The notes: generated by a model from the letters alone, not told the origin. A DNA stretch of 64,000 bases from Alkalihalobacillus pseudalcaliphilus (GCF_028610675.1 NZ_JAQQWS010000001.1:744001-808000); one strand, 5' to 3'; positions 41,237 through 51,435 are shown, numbered from the stretch's first letter. Translations and numbers: made by a program.

Positions 41237-43084
41237 TTACCCTTCAATCTTTACCTGATATTTCTTCAACCAATGATCCATTTGGACAAAATGAGCCAGT
41301 AGCTGCGGGCCTGCCATCAGTTGACCAAAATATGGCTTTCCTGCAGGTAAACCACCTGTTTTAGCAACCTCCGCTAACCGATCTTTATTAATAAATTCAA
41401 ACAACGGACCATCTTTTTCCTTTAAAATTCTCTCTATTTTTGTTTGGACAATTTGTGTGTAAAGAGGGTGATGTGTTTTCGGGTACGGACTTTTTTTACG
41501 ATAGAGAATTTCATTAGGTAAAATTCCTTCAAGTGCTTTTCTTAAAATTCCCTTCTCTCTCCCATCAAGCTGTTTCATTTCCCACGGGATATTCCAAACA
41601 TACTCAACTAAGCGGTGATCGGAGAAAGGAACACGAACTTCAAGACTTGCTCCCATACTCATTCGGTCTTTACGATCTAATAAATTGGTCATAAACCAAA
41701 TGATATTTAGATAGGAGATTTCCCTTCTTCTCGCCTCTATCTCATTATCTTTATGGAATTTTGGCGTCTCCTTTATCGTCGCTTTATAGCTTTGATAGAC
41801 GTAATTTTTTAAGTCTAATTTCTTTTTCCACGTATCATTTAACAAAGCTTCACGTTCATCAATCGCTCTCATCCAAGGGAAAAAATCCAAATTGAATAAA
41901 TCTTCACGATGGAACCACGGATATCCACCAAAAATTTCATCCGCACATTCGCCTGACAACCCTACCGTTACATCATTTTTGATTTCCTTACAAAACCATA
42001 ATAAAGAAGAGTCGATATCTGCCATACCTGGTAAATCCCGAACTTCGGTAGCTTCTTCAAGCAATCCTGCCAGCTCTTCCATATCAATGACCGCATTATA
42101 ATGATCTGTTTTTAATGCTTTTGATATTAACTTAATCCAAGGTGCATCCGAATTAGGTTGGAAATCACTCGCTTTAAAGTATTTATCGTTTTCTTCATAA
42201 TCAATCGAGTAACTTCGAATAGAACCCTTACCCTCTTCTTCATAAATTTTGGCTGCGAGTGCTGTCAGAGCACTCGAATCAACACCGCCTGATAAAAACA
42301 TGCCTACTGGCACATCAGCAAAAAGCTGCCTCTTAACGATATCTTTTAATAATACTTGAATATGATTTGCCGTTTCTTCGGTCGATTCTGTATGGACTTT
42401 CCCTTTTAATGTCCAATATCTACTTATTTTCGCTCCATTGCGATCATAAATAAGCATATGAGCTGGCCTTAATTCGTTAACATTTTTATATATTCCATGT
42501 CCAGGTGTTCGTGAAGGACCTAAACCAATAATTTCTGCTAACCCATCGCGCTCAACAATCGGATCAACGTCCCGATGAGCGAGTAACGCTTTTAGTTCAG
42601 ACGCAAAAAGTAACCGACCATGGTCTACCGTATAAAATAAAGGCTTCACACCTAAACGATCACGTGCCATGAACAAACTTTGATCCTGTTCATTCCAAAT
42701 CGCAAATGCAAAAATACCATTGAGTTTCTCTAAACATTGATAACCCCATTCAATATAGGATTTTAATAAAACCTCGGTGTCAGAGTGCCCCAAAAAGGTA
42801 TGCCCTGCTCGTAGCAACTCAGTTCGAATATCTTCAGTATTGTATAACTCTCCGTTATAAACAATTGTATATTCTTTATGATTAACTACACGACACATAG
42901 GTTGTTTTCCACCTTCTGGATCAACAACAACAAGTCGTGCATGACCGAAACCAACATGGTCACTTACCCAAACATTTAAATCATCTGGACCGCGACGATT
43001 TAATGTCGTAGCCATTTTTAATACTTGATCCTTTTCCTTTTTCATATCCACTTTCCAATCAATCCATCCGGTAATGCCACACAT
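41237..43084 (-). CDS. asnB: Asparagine synthetase (glutamine-hydrolysing)
   Basis: Makes asparagine from aspartate, ATP and glutamine. 615 residues. The N-terminal amidotransferase domain starts with the catalytic Cys2 (MCGITGW) and has RRGPDD near residue 31 and NGELYN near residue 80. The synthetase domain has the ATP loop FLSGGVDSSALTALA near residue 265 and SGECADEIFGGYPWFHRED near residue 385. Bacillus has several paralogues (asnB, asnH, asnO); which one this is cannot be decided from context. Confidence 0.92.
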   Translation of the reverse strand: MCGITGWIDWKVDMKKEKDQVLKMATTLNRRGPDDLNVWVSDHVGFGHARLVVVDPEGGKQPMCRVVNHKEYTIVYNGELYNTEDIRTELLRAGHTFLGHSDTEVLLKSYIEWGYQCLEKLNGIFAFAIWNEQDQSLFMARDRLGVKPLFYTVDHGRLLFASELKALLAHRDVDPIVERDGLAEIIGLGPSRTPGHGIYKNVNELRPAHMLIYDRNGAKISRYWTLKGKVHTESTEETANHIQVLLKDIVKRQLFADVPVGMFLSGGVDSSALTALAAKIYEEEGKGSIRSYSIDYEENDKYFKASDFQPNSDAPWIKLISKALKTDHYNAVIDMEELAGLLEEATEVRDLPGMADIDSSLLWFCKEIKNDVTVGLSGECADEIFGGYPWFHREDLFNLDFFPWMRAIDEREALLNDTWKKKLDLKNYVYQSYKATIKETPKFHKDNEIEARRREISYLNIIWFMTNLLDRKDRMSMGASLEVRVPFSDHRLVEYVWNIPWEMKQLDGREKGILRKALEGILPNEILYRKKSPYPKTHHPLYTQIVQTKIERILKEKDGPLFEFINKDRLAEVAKTGGLPAGKPYFGQLMAGPQLLAHFVQMDHWLKKYQVKIEG

Positions 43085-43465
43085 CTATTATCAGCCCCTT
43101 TGTTGGGAATTTATTCTGTGTTCTCCTCTACCCTCGTTATGGGCTACTCACCATTTATCTTATTCACAATTGTCGTCCTTTGTTCTAAAAACGTTTCAAT
43201 TTGACGTGTTTATGCGAATAAACCAATCACATAAAATATCATATTTTTTTACATCCTATTGATTGATGTCTTAAACGAATCAACCTAAAATAGAAATGAC
43301 CAAATTAGTCAAATAGTCATTTTTGAGTTTCTTGATAAGGTTATCCTAAATCTCATGTACTAAGCTTTACTGTAGCAACCAAAAATCATGCTGCCACCCT
43401 GCCTACAGTAAGACTTCTTAAACTGTTAACACGCAACTGCGTGAAGTTTTGAAAATCGAAACACA
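43085..43465. other. Promoter region of asnB and decayed repeat
   Basis: Contains the divergent upstream region of asnB. 43370-43420 (GCAACCAAAAATCATGCTGCCACCCTGCC) looks like an eroded family B core. The 62-residue plus frame at 43074-43262 is incidental. Confidence 0.5.
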
Positions 43466-43600
43466 ATTCAGATGAATTCATTCATCTGATAAGGTGCTTT
43501 CGATTTTTAAAAACCGACCAAAAACTAAAACCAAGGAGTTAACTATTGTGAGCACCAGCTCTAACTTTCATTCAGAAAACTCAGCAAAAGTAGAATCATT
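43466..43600 (+). repeat. Repeat family D, copy 1, upstream of tetR
   Basis: Shares ATTCAGATGAATTCATTC, TCTGATAAG.TGCTTTCG, AAAACCGACCAA, AAAACCAAGGAGTTAACT, GAGCACCA and AACTTTCAT in order with 49205-49330 upstream of proA. CAGATGAAT/ATTCATCTG forms a hairpin, and GAAAATCGAAA near 43452 can pair with TTTCGATTTT near 43498. Confidence 0.8.
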
Positions 43601-43622
43601 TCAACAAAAAGAGAGGTAAACC

Positions 43623-44198
43623 ATGTTAAAGAATAAAAAAGAGACCATCTTAACTGCTGCTAAAGAAGCATTTTCAAAATACGGGTACAAAGCAACAACT
43701 ATTGACCAAATTGCCAAAATCGCCAATGTCGGAAAAGGAACGATTTATACAACTTTTAAAAACAAAGATGACCTATTTAATGAAGTCTTACACGATTTAT
43801 TAAATGAAGTTCAAGATATCTTTCACCGCTCGATTTCTGAAGGAAAAGACCTTATTGAAAATATTAGTATGGCCTTAAAAGAGCTCCTCTTATTTCGCGA
43901 ACAGCATCAATTACTCGTCAAATTACAGGATGAAATGACCTACTTCGCATCAGAGAGTTCCAAAAGAGCATTAAAAGAATTTGACCAAGTCATCGTTCGA
44001 CTTATTGATCATTACTTACAACAAGCCGAGCAACGCAAAAAAATCGTATCACCGCACAGACACGTCACAGCTTACCTCATGTATAAAACATACATGATGC
44101 TTGTAAGTGATTATGAAGAACAGTATGAACCACTTCAACAAGAAGAGATAATCACGATCTTCAAATCACATTTTATCCACACATTCGAGATTAAATAG
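43623..44198 (+). CDS. TetR-family transcriptional regulator
   Basis: 191 residues with an N-terminal TetR helix-turn-helix (ILTAAKEAFSKYGYKATTID then QIAKIANVGKGTIYTTFKNK, about residues 8-50). The C-terminal ligand domain is not recognisable. It is 92 bases upstream of the YhgE/Pip gene on the same strand, the B. subtilis yhgD-yhgE arrangement, so it probably represses that gene. Confidence 0.9.
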   Translation: MLKNKKETILTAAKEAFSKYGYKATTIDQIAKIANVGKGTIYTTFKNKDDLFNEVLHDLLNEVQDIFHRSISEGKDLIENISMALKELLLFREQHQLLVKLQDEMTYFASESSKRALKEFDQVIVRLIDHYLQQAEQRKKIVSPHRHVTAYLMYKTYMMLVSDYEEQYEPLQQEEIITIFKSHFIHTFEIK

Positions 44199-44290
44199 GT
44201 AAATCTACAATTGACGAATTTAATCATTCATAGCACTTTTTTTATTATAGAACTATATCGAATCAATCAAATTGTTTTTTGAGGTGAATC

Positions 44291-46762
44291 ATGACCGGCT
44301 ATATCAACGAATTAAAAGGAATTTGGAAAAACAAAAAACTATTCATCGCCTTATTAGGTATTGCTATCATGCCATTACTATATGGTGGCTTATTAATTAG
44401 CTTTTTTTGGGACCCATATGACGCTATTGAAGAACTTCCGGTAGCTGTGGTCAATGAAGACATAGGGGCACAAATTGAAGAAGAACATATAAATGCAGGT
44501 GATGATTTTATACAGGAATTAAAAAAAGATCCCGCCTTTGACTTCGACTTTGTTTCTAGAGAAGAGGCAGAAACTGGGCTTAAGAAATTTGATTATTATT
44601 TTTATGTTGAAATACCAGAGCATTTTTCTGAAAATATTATGTCGATCCAACAGACAGATCCTCAAACACCTTCTATTTATTATGAAGTGAATGAAGATTA
44701 TAATTTTGTTTCCTCACAAATTGCTAACACAGCCATTTCCACTATGGAAGAAGAGCTTTCACGTGCACTAACACTGGCTTATATCAAAATTGCTAATGAT
44801 GCCTTTAGTCAATTAGGTGAGGCTATCATTTCGCTTAATCAAGGTACAGATGATGTGATGGAAGGCTCAGAGCGTGCCCATAATAATATGACGAATCTTA
44901 AAGACGCCTTAGAGGTGCTGAGTGAAGGTTCTATTGAACTCAGTAACGGTCTCGAAGAAGTGACGAGTGCTGTAGGGGAAATTCAACAAGAGGCCACGAT
45001 ACTTTATGACGATATCCATAACTCAGATGTTATGCAGAGCATTCCCCAACAAATTGAGCTTTATCAAAGTAAAAATCAGCAAATCATGAACCAGTTAGAA
45101 AATAACGCCTTTTCGGGCCAAGCTCAAGAACTTCAGCAAATCGAGGATTTTCTTACTGATGTAGCGGAACAAATCACTTCAAGTACAACAGAATTTAATG
45201 AACTGTCTAAACGGTTAGGTCAAATCGTCATGCAACTAGAAGACTTGGAAGAAAGTCTATCAAGTTCTTCTAATATTTATGAGAGCCTGATCGAAGAGCT
45301 CGAATCAACACTGCAGGATTTGAACAATGACGAAGTGACTGCGCATGAGCAACTAGAAAAATTGATCGAGGATTTAAAAGAGCTTAATAGTGAATTCGTA
45401 TTGATCAAAGAGCATTTCGAACAATTTGAAGCAATTATGGAAAATCATGACCCTAATTGGCGCGAAAATGAATCACTTGTTGAATGGTATGAACAGATAG
45501 ACCATCAACTTTCTCAAGGTATAGAAGCAAATACGACCATTATTTCGGAATGGCAGCAAGTCATCGACGATTTGGAGGAGCAAAATAATGATCAAACTGA
45601 CTTACTAGAAAAGCTATTGAACTCATTACAAGAGAATCAAAATGAGTTACTTACTAGCCATTCCTCTATCCATACTATTTTAATAGATTCAATTGACGTC
45701 CTTAAGCAGTTACAAAACGCTGTTGATAAAATTGAAACGCAATTTCAAAGTGTTCTCTTAGATGATCTTGCATTCGATGAAGTAGCCTCTCGACTAACCG
45801 AGTTTGAGAATGATCTTTTTTCACAGTTATCTGAGCTCGATTCAACTTTTACCGAAATGACGAAAGCTTATGATAACTTACAAACCATGAAAGATGAAGC
45901 TTTTACTGGATTATCACAACTTAACGACGGTTTATCCGAATTAAAACAGGGTGGACAATTATTAGCAGAAAACCTTTCTAAAGCCTTTGATGGTTCTGTA
46001 GCTTTAACCGATGGTTTACACTCACTTTATGAAGGAGCAAGTTCATTATCTAAGAATATGGAAAAACTAGAGGATAGAGTTCTAGGCGTTGACCCTAATG
46101 ACAAGCAGCAAGAAATGGCCTCGCACCCCGTTCAATCGACAAGTAAACACGAGGAACAAAATTATTCCTACGGCGAGGGATTAAGTCCTTATTTTCTATC
46201 AATTGGTTTATTTGTAGGCGGTTTGACTTTATCCATTATATATCCTTTTCGAACACCATTAGGTCCTCACAAAAATTGGGTTGAATGGTTTTCGGGTAAG
46301 TTAGGCGTTGTCTGGACGATATCGTTGATCCAAAGCACACTCGTTAGCTTATATTTGCTTTTTGTTATCGGACTAGATGCCGCACATCCTTTCTCCTTTT
46401 ACTTTTTTACGTTGCTTGCTGGACTTGTGTTTGTAACTTTTGTATTTATGTTAGTCAGCATTCTTGATAATCCGGGTCGCTTTGTTGCGATCATCTTATT
46501 AATTATTCAACTCGGTGGAAGTGGCGGAAGCTTTCCCGTTGAACTATTGGCATCACCACTTCAAAGTGTGCACGGTTGGTTACCAATGACCTATTCAGTC
46601 TTAGGATTCCGCTCGTTTATTTTTATGGAATCTCCAGCCTTAGCAGGAAGAAGCATCTTATTTCTACTTGGTGTATTCATTATCTCAATCGCTTTACTTG
46701 TCATATTTTATAAATTCACTTTTAACAAGTATGGACAATTCGTACAAGAAAAAAGCTCTTAA
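44291..46762 (+). CDS. YhgE/Pip-family membrane protein (ABC-2-like)
   Basis: 823 residues. One N-terminal helix (about 17-38), the YhgE/Pip domain motif LPVAVVNEDIGAQIEE near residue 52, a long extracellular coiled-coil region rich in Glu/Gln and Leu (about 180-610), and five or six C-terminal helices (about 630-815) of the ABC-2 permease type with ILLIIQLGGSGGSFPVELL. Relatives include phage infection protein (Pip) and type VII secretion-associated EsaA-like proteins. No ESX gene is near. Confidence 0.88.
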   Translation: MTGYINELKGIWKNKKLFIALLGIAIMPLLYGGLLISFFWDPYDAIEELPVAVVNEDIGAQIEEEHINAGDDFIQELKKDPAFDFDFVSREEAETGLKKFDYYFYVEIPEHFSENIMSIQQTDPQTPSIYYEVNEDYNFVSSQIANTAISTMEEELSRALTLAYIKIANDAFSQLGEAIISLNQGTDDVMEGSERAHNNMTNLKDALEVLSEGSIELSNGLEEVTSAVGEIQQEATILYDDIHNSDVMQSIPQQIELYQSKNQQIMNQLENNAFSGQAQELQQIEDFLTDVAEQITSSTTEFNELSKRLGQIVMQLEDLEESLSSSSNIYESLIEELESTLQDLNNDEVTAHEQLEKLIEDLKELNSEFVLIKEHFEQFEAIMENHDPNWRENESLVEWYEQIDHQLSQGIEANTTIISEWQQVIDDLEEQNNDQTDLLEKLLNSLQENQNELLTSHSSIHTILIDSIDVLKQLQNAVDKIETQFQSVLLDDLAFDEVASRLTEFENDLFSQLSELDSTFTEMTKAYDNLQTMKDEAFTGLSQLNDGLSELKQGGQLLAENLSKAFDGSVALTDGLHSLYEGASSLSKNMEKLEDRVLGVDPNDKQQEMASHPVQSTSKHEEQNYSYGEGLSPYFLSIGLFVGGLTLSIIYPFRTPLGPHKNWVEWFSGKLGVVWTISLIQSTLVSLYLLFVIGLDAAHPFSFYFFTLLAGLVFVTFVFMLVSILDNPGRFVAIILLIIQLGGSGGSFPVELLASPLQSVHGWLPMTYSVLGFRSFIFMESPALAGRSILFLLGVFIISIALLVIFYKFTFNKYGQFVQEKSS

Positions 46763-46795
46763 CTCATTAGATAAAAAGCTTTTTTCACTTCAAAC

Positions 46796-46828
46796 AAGGC
46801 ACCTTTTCATTTGAAAGGTGCCTCTTTT
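46796..46828 (+). terminator. Terminator after the YhgE/Pip gene
   Basis: AAGGCACCTTT pairs with AAAGGTGCCT around a short loop, followed by CTTTTCTTT. Confidence 0.78.
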
Positions 46829-46881
46829 CTTTGATTATATCGTTGCTATTTTGACATCTTTGCTCCTTAGTCACGTCACAT

Positions 46882-47658
46882 TTATTTTTTCATAAACTGT
46901 TTTTTCGCTACTCTTTCTACAATAGCGGGCATTAGTTGATATAACTTAGAGCCTAACGCCATCCAGCCCGGCATATTCACTTCTCTTTTTGGCTTATCCA
47001 TTAATTTGATAATTCTTCTTGCGACATCGTCAGGCTCAAGCATCAGTTTGCCCACATTTTGAACATACGTACCTGTTTTATCTGCTCTGTCAAAAAATGC
47101 GGTACGAATTGGCCCTGGGTTCACAACACTTACATGGATCCCCTGTTCCTTCACTTCCATTCGTAAGCTATTAGAAAAACCTAAGACCGCATGTTTACTT
47201 GCCACATAGCCGCTAGACTTAGGCGTCGCAATTTTGCCTGCTTGAGAGCCGATTTGAATGATATGACCCTTACCTACGTTTATCATATAAGGTAAAACGG
47301 CCTGCGTCACCTTCATCATGCCAAGCACGTTAACAGCAAACATCTCCTCCATATCTGATAACTTTGCATCGATAATGGAATCAAATACACCTAATCCTGC
47401 ATTATTGATTAAGACATCAAAAGCTAATTGATGCCTTATTCCATATTCCATGGCTTTCGTTATTTGCTCTGTCACCGTGACATCAGTTTCGATACCTATC
47501 ATTTCACCCGGTAAATGAGCAACGGCTTGCTTTAATTGCTGAAGTTTTGTTTCACTCCTTGCAAGTGCTACGACACGGTGCCCTTCGGATAAAAGTTGAT
47601 AGGTTAATCTTTTCCCTAATCCACTTGTTGAACCAGTAATCCAAACTGTTTTTTTCAT
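46882..47658 (-). CDS. Short-chain dehydrogenase/reductase
   Basis: 258 residues, classical SDR: TGSTSGLGKRL near residue 8, NNAGLGVFD near residue 88, IQIGSQAGKIATPKSSGYVASK with Tyr-Lys near residue 155. The C-terminal part (MNMPGWMALGSKLYQLMPAI-like) matches the DltE/YqjQ type of SDR in Bacillus. Substrate unknown. It is divergent from proBA. Confidence 0.86.
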   Translation of the reverse strand: MKKTVWITGSTSGLGKRLTYQLLSEGHRVVALARSETKLQQLKQAVAHLPGEMIGIETDVTVTEQITKAMEYGIRHQLAFDVLINNAGLGVFDSIIDAKLSDMEEMFAVNVLGMMKVTQAVLPYMINVGKGHIIQIGSQAGKIATPKSSGYVASKHAVLGFSNSLRMEVKEQGIHVSVVNPGPIRTAFFDRADKTGTYVQNVGKLMLEPDDVARRIIKLMDKPKREVNMPGWMALGSKLYQLMPAIVERVAKKQFMKK

Positions 47659-47716
47659 TCATCTCACCTAATTAATAAAAGTTAAAAAATGGACAACTCT
47701 TTTTCACATTAAAGTC

Positions 47717-47746
47717 TTGACGTAAATTCCCTTATGACTATATACT
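47717..47746 (+). promoter_or_regulatory. Sigma-A promoter of proBA
   Basis: TTGACG (47717-47722) and TATACT (47741-47746) are 18 bases apart, about 50 bases before the T-box leader. Confidence 0.7.
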
Positions 47747-47794
47747 ATAGAAAATTAAACGAATACCTTTCACATTACTAATTAAATCATAGAG

Positions 47795-48016
47795 ATGCTA
47801 TGAGAGGAAATAGTAAATTGGCTTCATGTCTTTAGAGAATAGGATCCACCGGCTGAAAGATCCTTGACCACTGCTCCAATTGAACCTGTCCTTGAGCAGC
47901 TAGATACTAGCCGTCCATCCCACGATACGGGTTTGAGAGGACAATATTAATTGTCAAACAAGGTGGTACCGCGGAATAGCTCTTCCGTCCTTTTATGGAC
48001 GGGGGAGTTTTTTTAT
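47795..48016 (+). ncRNA. T-box leader (proline) of proBA
   Basis: The specifier loop reads GAA-CCT-GTCCTTGAG with the Pro codon CCT at 47885-47887, parallel to GAA-TGG-ACTTTGGAG in the trpS leader. The T-box AAGGTGGTACCGCGG is at 47960-47974, followed by the terminator CTTCCGTCC/GGACGGGGGAG and a T-run to 48016. Low tRNA-Pro charging would switch on proline synthesis. Confidence 0.93.
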
Positions 48017-48059
48017 TTGCGAAAACCACTTGAGCTTTATCAGGAAAGAAGGAATACAA

Positions 48060-49175
48060 ATGAAAAAACAGCGAATTGTCATCAAAATAGGTAGTAGCTC
48101 ACTGACTAGTAAGTCCGGCTCTCTCAGTTACGAAAAATTAAATGAACATGTCAAAGCGATTGCCAAACTCAAAAAAATGGGTCATGAAGTCATCTTAATT
48201 TCTTCAGGTGCCGTTGCTGCTGGTTTCTCCCTACTTGGTTATCCGGTCAGACCCGCGAATATTGCTCAAAAGCAAGCTGCCGCCTCGGTTGGGCAAGGTT
48301 TATTAATGCAAGGTTATATGGAGCAATTTCAACAAGAACAAATGGTCGCTGCTCAGATTCTCCTAACAAGAGAAGATTTTTCTAGTGAAGAACGCTTTAA
48401 AAATGCATATTCCACGATGACTGAGCTTTTAAAACGAGGAGCAATTCCTATTATCAATGAAAACGATACAACGTCTGTTGAAGAGCTTACCTTTGGTGAC
48501 AATGATATGCTTTCAGCTCTCGTCAGTGGTTTCATGCATGCTGATACGTTATGTATCTTAACTGATGTAAATGGCTTATATACGGCAAACCCCAACATCG
48601 ACATACATGCAAAAAAATATGATCGCCTAGAAAGAATTACAGAAGAACTTTTAGCAGTAGCTGGTGAAAGTAACTCCCAAGTAGGGACAGGAGGTATGCG
48701 TTCGAAAATACTTGCAGCAGATGTCGCCCTCTCTTTACAAGTTCAAGTTTTTATTGGAAAAGGGTCAGGTGAAGATAAACTAGTCCAAATCATTCAGAAT
48801 CAAGGTGATGGCACGTATCTCGAAAGCCCCCAAGCTGAGCGCTCAATTCCTACACATAAACAGTGGATTGCGTTACACTCAAAAAGCAACGGAGCAATTA
48901 CGATAGATGCTGGAGCTGCCTATGCTATTTTATTTCAAGGAAAAAGCTTACTACCAGCAGGTGTCACTATGATCAACCAACCGTTTACCCGCGATGCGAT
49001 AATTGATGTGTATGATGAAGAGAGCAACCTAATCGGAAAAGGAAAAACAAGATTTTCATCGATAGAATTAGAACAAATCAAAGGTCTAACAAGCCATGAA
49101 GCCAAAAAACAAATACAAATTACCAAACCAGAAGTCATCCATCGCGATCAATGGGTCCGCATCATCCAACCGTAA
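48060..49175 (+). CDS. proB: Glutamate 5-kinase
   Basis: First step of proline synthesis. 371 residues: an amino-acid kinase domain (IVIKIGSSSLTSKSG near residue 5, ISSGAVAAGFSLLG near residue 50, FGDNDMLSALVSG near residue 145, VGTGGMRSKILAAD near residue 215) and a C-terminal PUA domain (about 275-370). The ATG at 48060 follows AGAAGGA; a TTG 30 bases upstream is less likely. It is under the Pro T-box. Confidence 0.96.
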   Translation: MKKQRIVIKIGSSSLTSKSGSLSYEKLNEHVKAIAKLKKMGHEVILISSGAVAAGFSLLGYPVRPANIAQKQAAASVGQGLLMQGYMEQFQQEQMVAAQILLTREDFSSEERFKNAYSTMTELLKRGAIPIINENDTTSVEELTFGDNDMLSALVSGFMHADTLCILTDVNGLYTANPNIDIHAKKYDRLERITEELLAVAGESNSQVGTGGMRSKILAADVALSLQVQVFIGKGSGEDKLVQIIQNQGDGTYLESPQAERSIPTHKQWIALHSKSNGAITIDAGAAYAILFQGKSLLPAGVTMINQPFTRDAIIDVYDEESNLIGKGKTRFSSIELEQIKGLTSHEAKKQIQITKPEVIHRDQWVRIIQP

Positions 49176-49204
49176 AATAATTTCTTATTCTGAGGATTTG
49201 AAGC

Positions 49205-49330
49205 TACCATTCAGATGAATTCATTCTCTGATAAGTTGCTTTCGTTTTTCAAAAACGGACCAATAATAAAGACCAAAACGTCATGTTAACTTAGAGAATT
49301 GAGCACCACCCATTGAACTTTCATCCAAAA
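49205..49330 (+). repeat. Repeat family D, copy 2, between proB and proA
   Basis: Same ordered motifs as 43466-43600. It fills most of the proB-proA gap of 167 bases and ends at the proA ribosome site. Confidence 0.8.
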
Positions 49331-49342
49331 GGAGAGATATCC

Positions 49343-50587
49343 ATGAGCGAATTGCTACAAAAAGCAGCAACAGCCAAACAAATAACAAAACAGCTTGCAT
49401 TAAAAACAACCGAACAAAAAAACAAAGCCTTACTCGCAATGGCCAAACAACTCATCGAAAATAAGAATGAAATATTAACCGAAAACAAAAGAGATCAAGA
49501 AGCAGGGAGAAAAAACGGCCTATCAGAAAGCCTCATTGACAGACTTGCTCTCAACGAACAAAGAATCATTGCCATGGCGGAAGGAATTGAACAAGTAGCA
49601 AGTCTCAATGACCCAATTGGAGACATTTTAGAAACGAGAACAAGACCGAATGGATTACAAATCGAAAAAATTAGAGTACCTTTAGGTGTTATCGGAATGG
49701 TTTACGAGGCACGCCCTAATGTAACTGTTGATGCATCAAGTCTCTGCCTTAAAACAGGGAATGCTGTTTTATTACGTGGTAGTTCTTCTGCTTTATATTC
49801 CAATAAAGCCATTGTCAAATTCCTTGGTCGTGCTCTAGAGAAAGTAGATTATCCTATTGAAGCGATCCAGCTTCTAGAAGATACAAGTAGAGAAACAGCT
49901 AGTGAGCTCTTTCAATTAAATGAATATATTGATGTTTTAATTCCAAGAGGTGGTTCAGGGTTAATTCAGACTGTTGTAAAGAATGCCACCATCCCCGTCT
50001 TAGAAACAGGTGTCGGAAACTGCCATATTTATATTGATGCATCAGCCAATAAAGAGATGGCCCTATCCATTGCCATCAATGCCAAAACTCAAAGGCCTTC
50101 TGTCTGTAATGCAGCAGAAACTATTCTCGTTCACCAAAGTTGGGCCAAACAACATCTTGCCACAATGATTCAAGAACTAACTGACAAAAAAGTCGAGATA
50201 TTTACGGATGAGTTTACATTATGGGAGTATCCTCATGTTAACAAAGCGAATGAACATGACTGGGTAGATGAATACTTAGACTATAAAGTAGCCCTAAAAG
50301 TTGTCAACAACCTCAATGAAGCCATTCAACATATTGATAAGTACGGAACTAAACATTCCGAAGCAATTGTTAGTGAAGACGCAACAAGTGTAGAGGCCTT
50401 TTTAAATCAAGTAGATGCTGCTGCTGTTTATCACAATGCTTCTACTCGGTTTACCGATGGTTTTGAATTTGGATTTGGAGCAGAAATTGGTATAAGTACA
50501 CAAAAATTACATGCCCGAGGTCCTATGGGTTTAGAAGCTTTAACTTCAACAAAATATAAAGTGTTAGGAAATGGTCAAATTAAATAA
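49343..50587 (+). CDS. proA: Gamma-glutamyl phosphate reductase
   Basis: Second step of proline synthesis. 414 residues of the aldehyde dehydrogenase superfamily: VPLGVIGMVYEARPNVTVDA near residue 105, LLRGSSSALYSN near residue 140, and NAKTQRPSVCNAAETILVH with the catalytic Cys near residue 255. The start ATG 49343 follows GGAGAG; an upstream frame start at 49313 lacks a site. Unlike compact proBA operons, a repeat separates it from proB. Confidence 0.96.
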   Translation: MSELLQKAATAKQITKQLALKTTEQKNKALLAMAKQLIENKNEILTENKRDQEAGRKNGLSESLIDRLALNEQRIIAMAEGIEQVASLNDPIGDILETRTRPNGLQIEKIRVPLGVIGMVYEARPNVTVDASSLCLKTGNAVLLRGSSSALYSNKAIVKFLGRALEKVDYPIEAIQLLEDTSRETASELFQLNEYIDVLIPRGGSGLIQTVVKNATIPVLETGVGNCHIYIDASANKEMALSIAINAKTQRPSVCNAAETILVHQSWAKQHLATMIQELTDKKVEIFTDEFTLWEYPHVNKANEHDWVDEYLDYKVALKVVNNLNEAIQHIDKYGTKHSEAIVSEDATSVEAFLNQVDAAAVYHNASTRFTDGFEFGFGAEIGISTQKLHARGPMGLEALTSTKYKVLGNGQIK

Positions 50588-50601
50588 AGGCAGGTGTATG
50601 C

Positions 50602-51435
50602 ATGAAAAATATTACTTTTTTAGGGGCTGGCTCTATGGCTGAGGCCATCATCGGTGGATTATTAGCACAGAACATACTCTCGCCGCAACAAATTACCGTG
50701 ACCAATTTTACGGATGAGCAGCGTCTGAAGCAACTTTCCGCTCAGTATGATGTTAAAGTCACACGTAATCGTCAAGAGGCTGTTGCAAAAGCGGATGTGA
50801 TCATCTTTGCCATGAAGCCATATGGAATAAAAGATTCGATTACTGAAATAAGGGATTTTGTAAATCGAGAAAGTCTTTTTATCTCTATCTTAGCTGGAGT
50901 ACCTACTCATTTTATCGAAGAATTGCTCGGATTTGAGGCAGCTGTGATAAGGACCATGCCTAATACATCCGCTTTCGTTCGTCATTCAGCAACCGCCATA
51001 ACAAAAGGACGCTTCACAAAACCAGAACATTTAAAAGCAGTAAATCAATTATTTGACGCTTTAGGTACTGTTTTAGAAACGGACGAATCGAAGCTCGACG
51101 CAATTACGGGTTTAACAGGTAGCGGCCCCGCTTACTTATATTATTTTATAGAAGGCTTATATGAAGTCGCTCACCTATCTGGCTTACATCAAGATGAAGC
51201 CCATACATTAATTACGGAAACTATAATCGGTGTCGGACAAAGGTTAAAAGCTACAGAAAAAACACCTGAACAGCTTTATCGTGAGGTAATGAGTCCCAAC
51301 GGAACAACAGAAGCGGGTTTCCAACACTTAGAACGGTTTCAGGTGCAGGAACAATTTAAGGATGCGGTCTTAAAAGCCATTAACCGTTCGAAAGAATTAG
51401 GGAAGGTTTACGCGAACCATAACAATCCCTTATAA
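50602..51435 (+). CDS. proI: Pyrroline-5-carboxylate reductase
   Basis: Last step of proline synthesis. 277 residues with the NAD(P) motif ITFLGAGSMAEAIIGGLL at the N-terminus, VIRTMPNTSAFVRHSATAI near residue 117, and the P5CR signature TGLTGSGPAYLYYFIEGL near residue 172. It begins 14 bases after proA, completing a proB-proA-proI (ProC-type) operon. Confidence 0.95.
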   Translation: MKNITFLGAGSMAEAIIGGLLAQNILSPQQITVTNFTDEQRLKQLSAQYDVKVTRNRQEAVAKADVIIFAMKPYGIKDSITEIRDFVNRESLFISILAGVPTHFIEELLGFEAAVIRTMPNTSAFVRHSATAITKGRFTKPEHLKAVNQLFDALGTVLETDESKLDAITGLTGSGPAYLYYFIEGLYEVAHLSGLHQDEAHTLITETIIGVGQRLKATEKTPEQLYREVMSPNGTTEAGFQHLERFQVQEQFKDAVLKAINRSKELGKVYANHNNPL

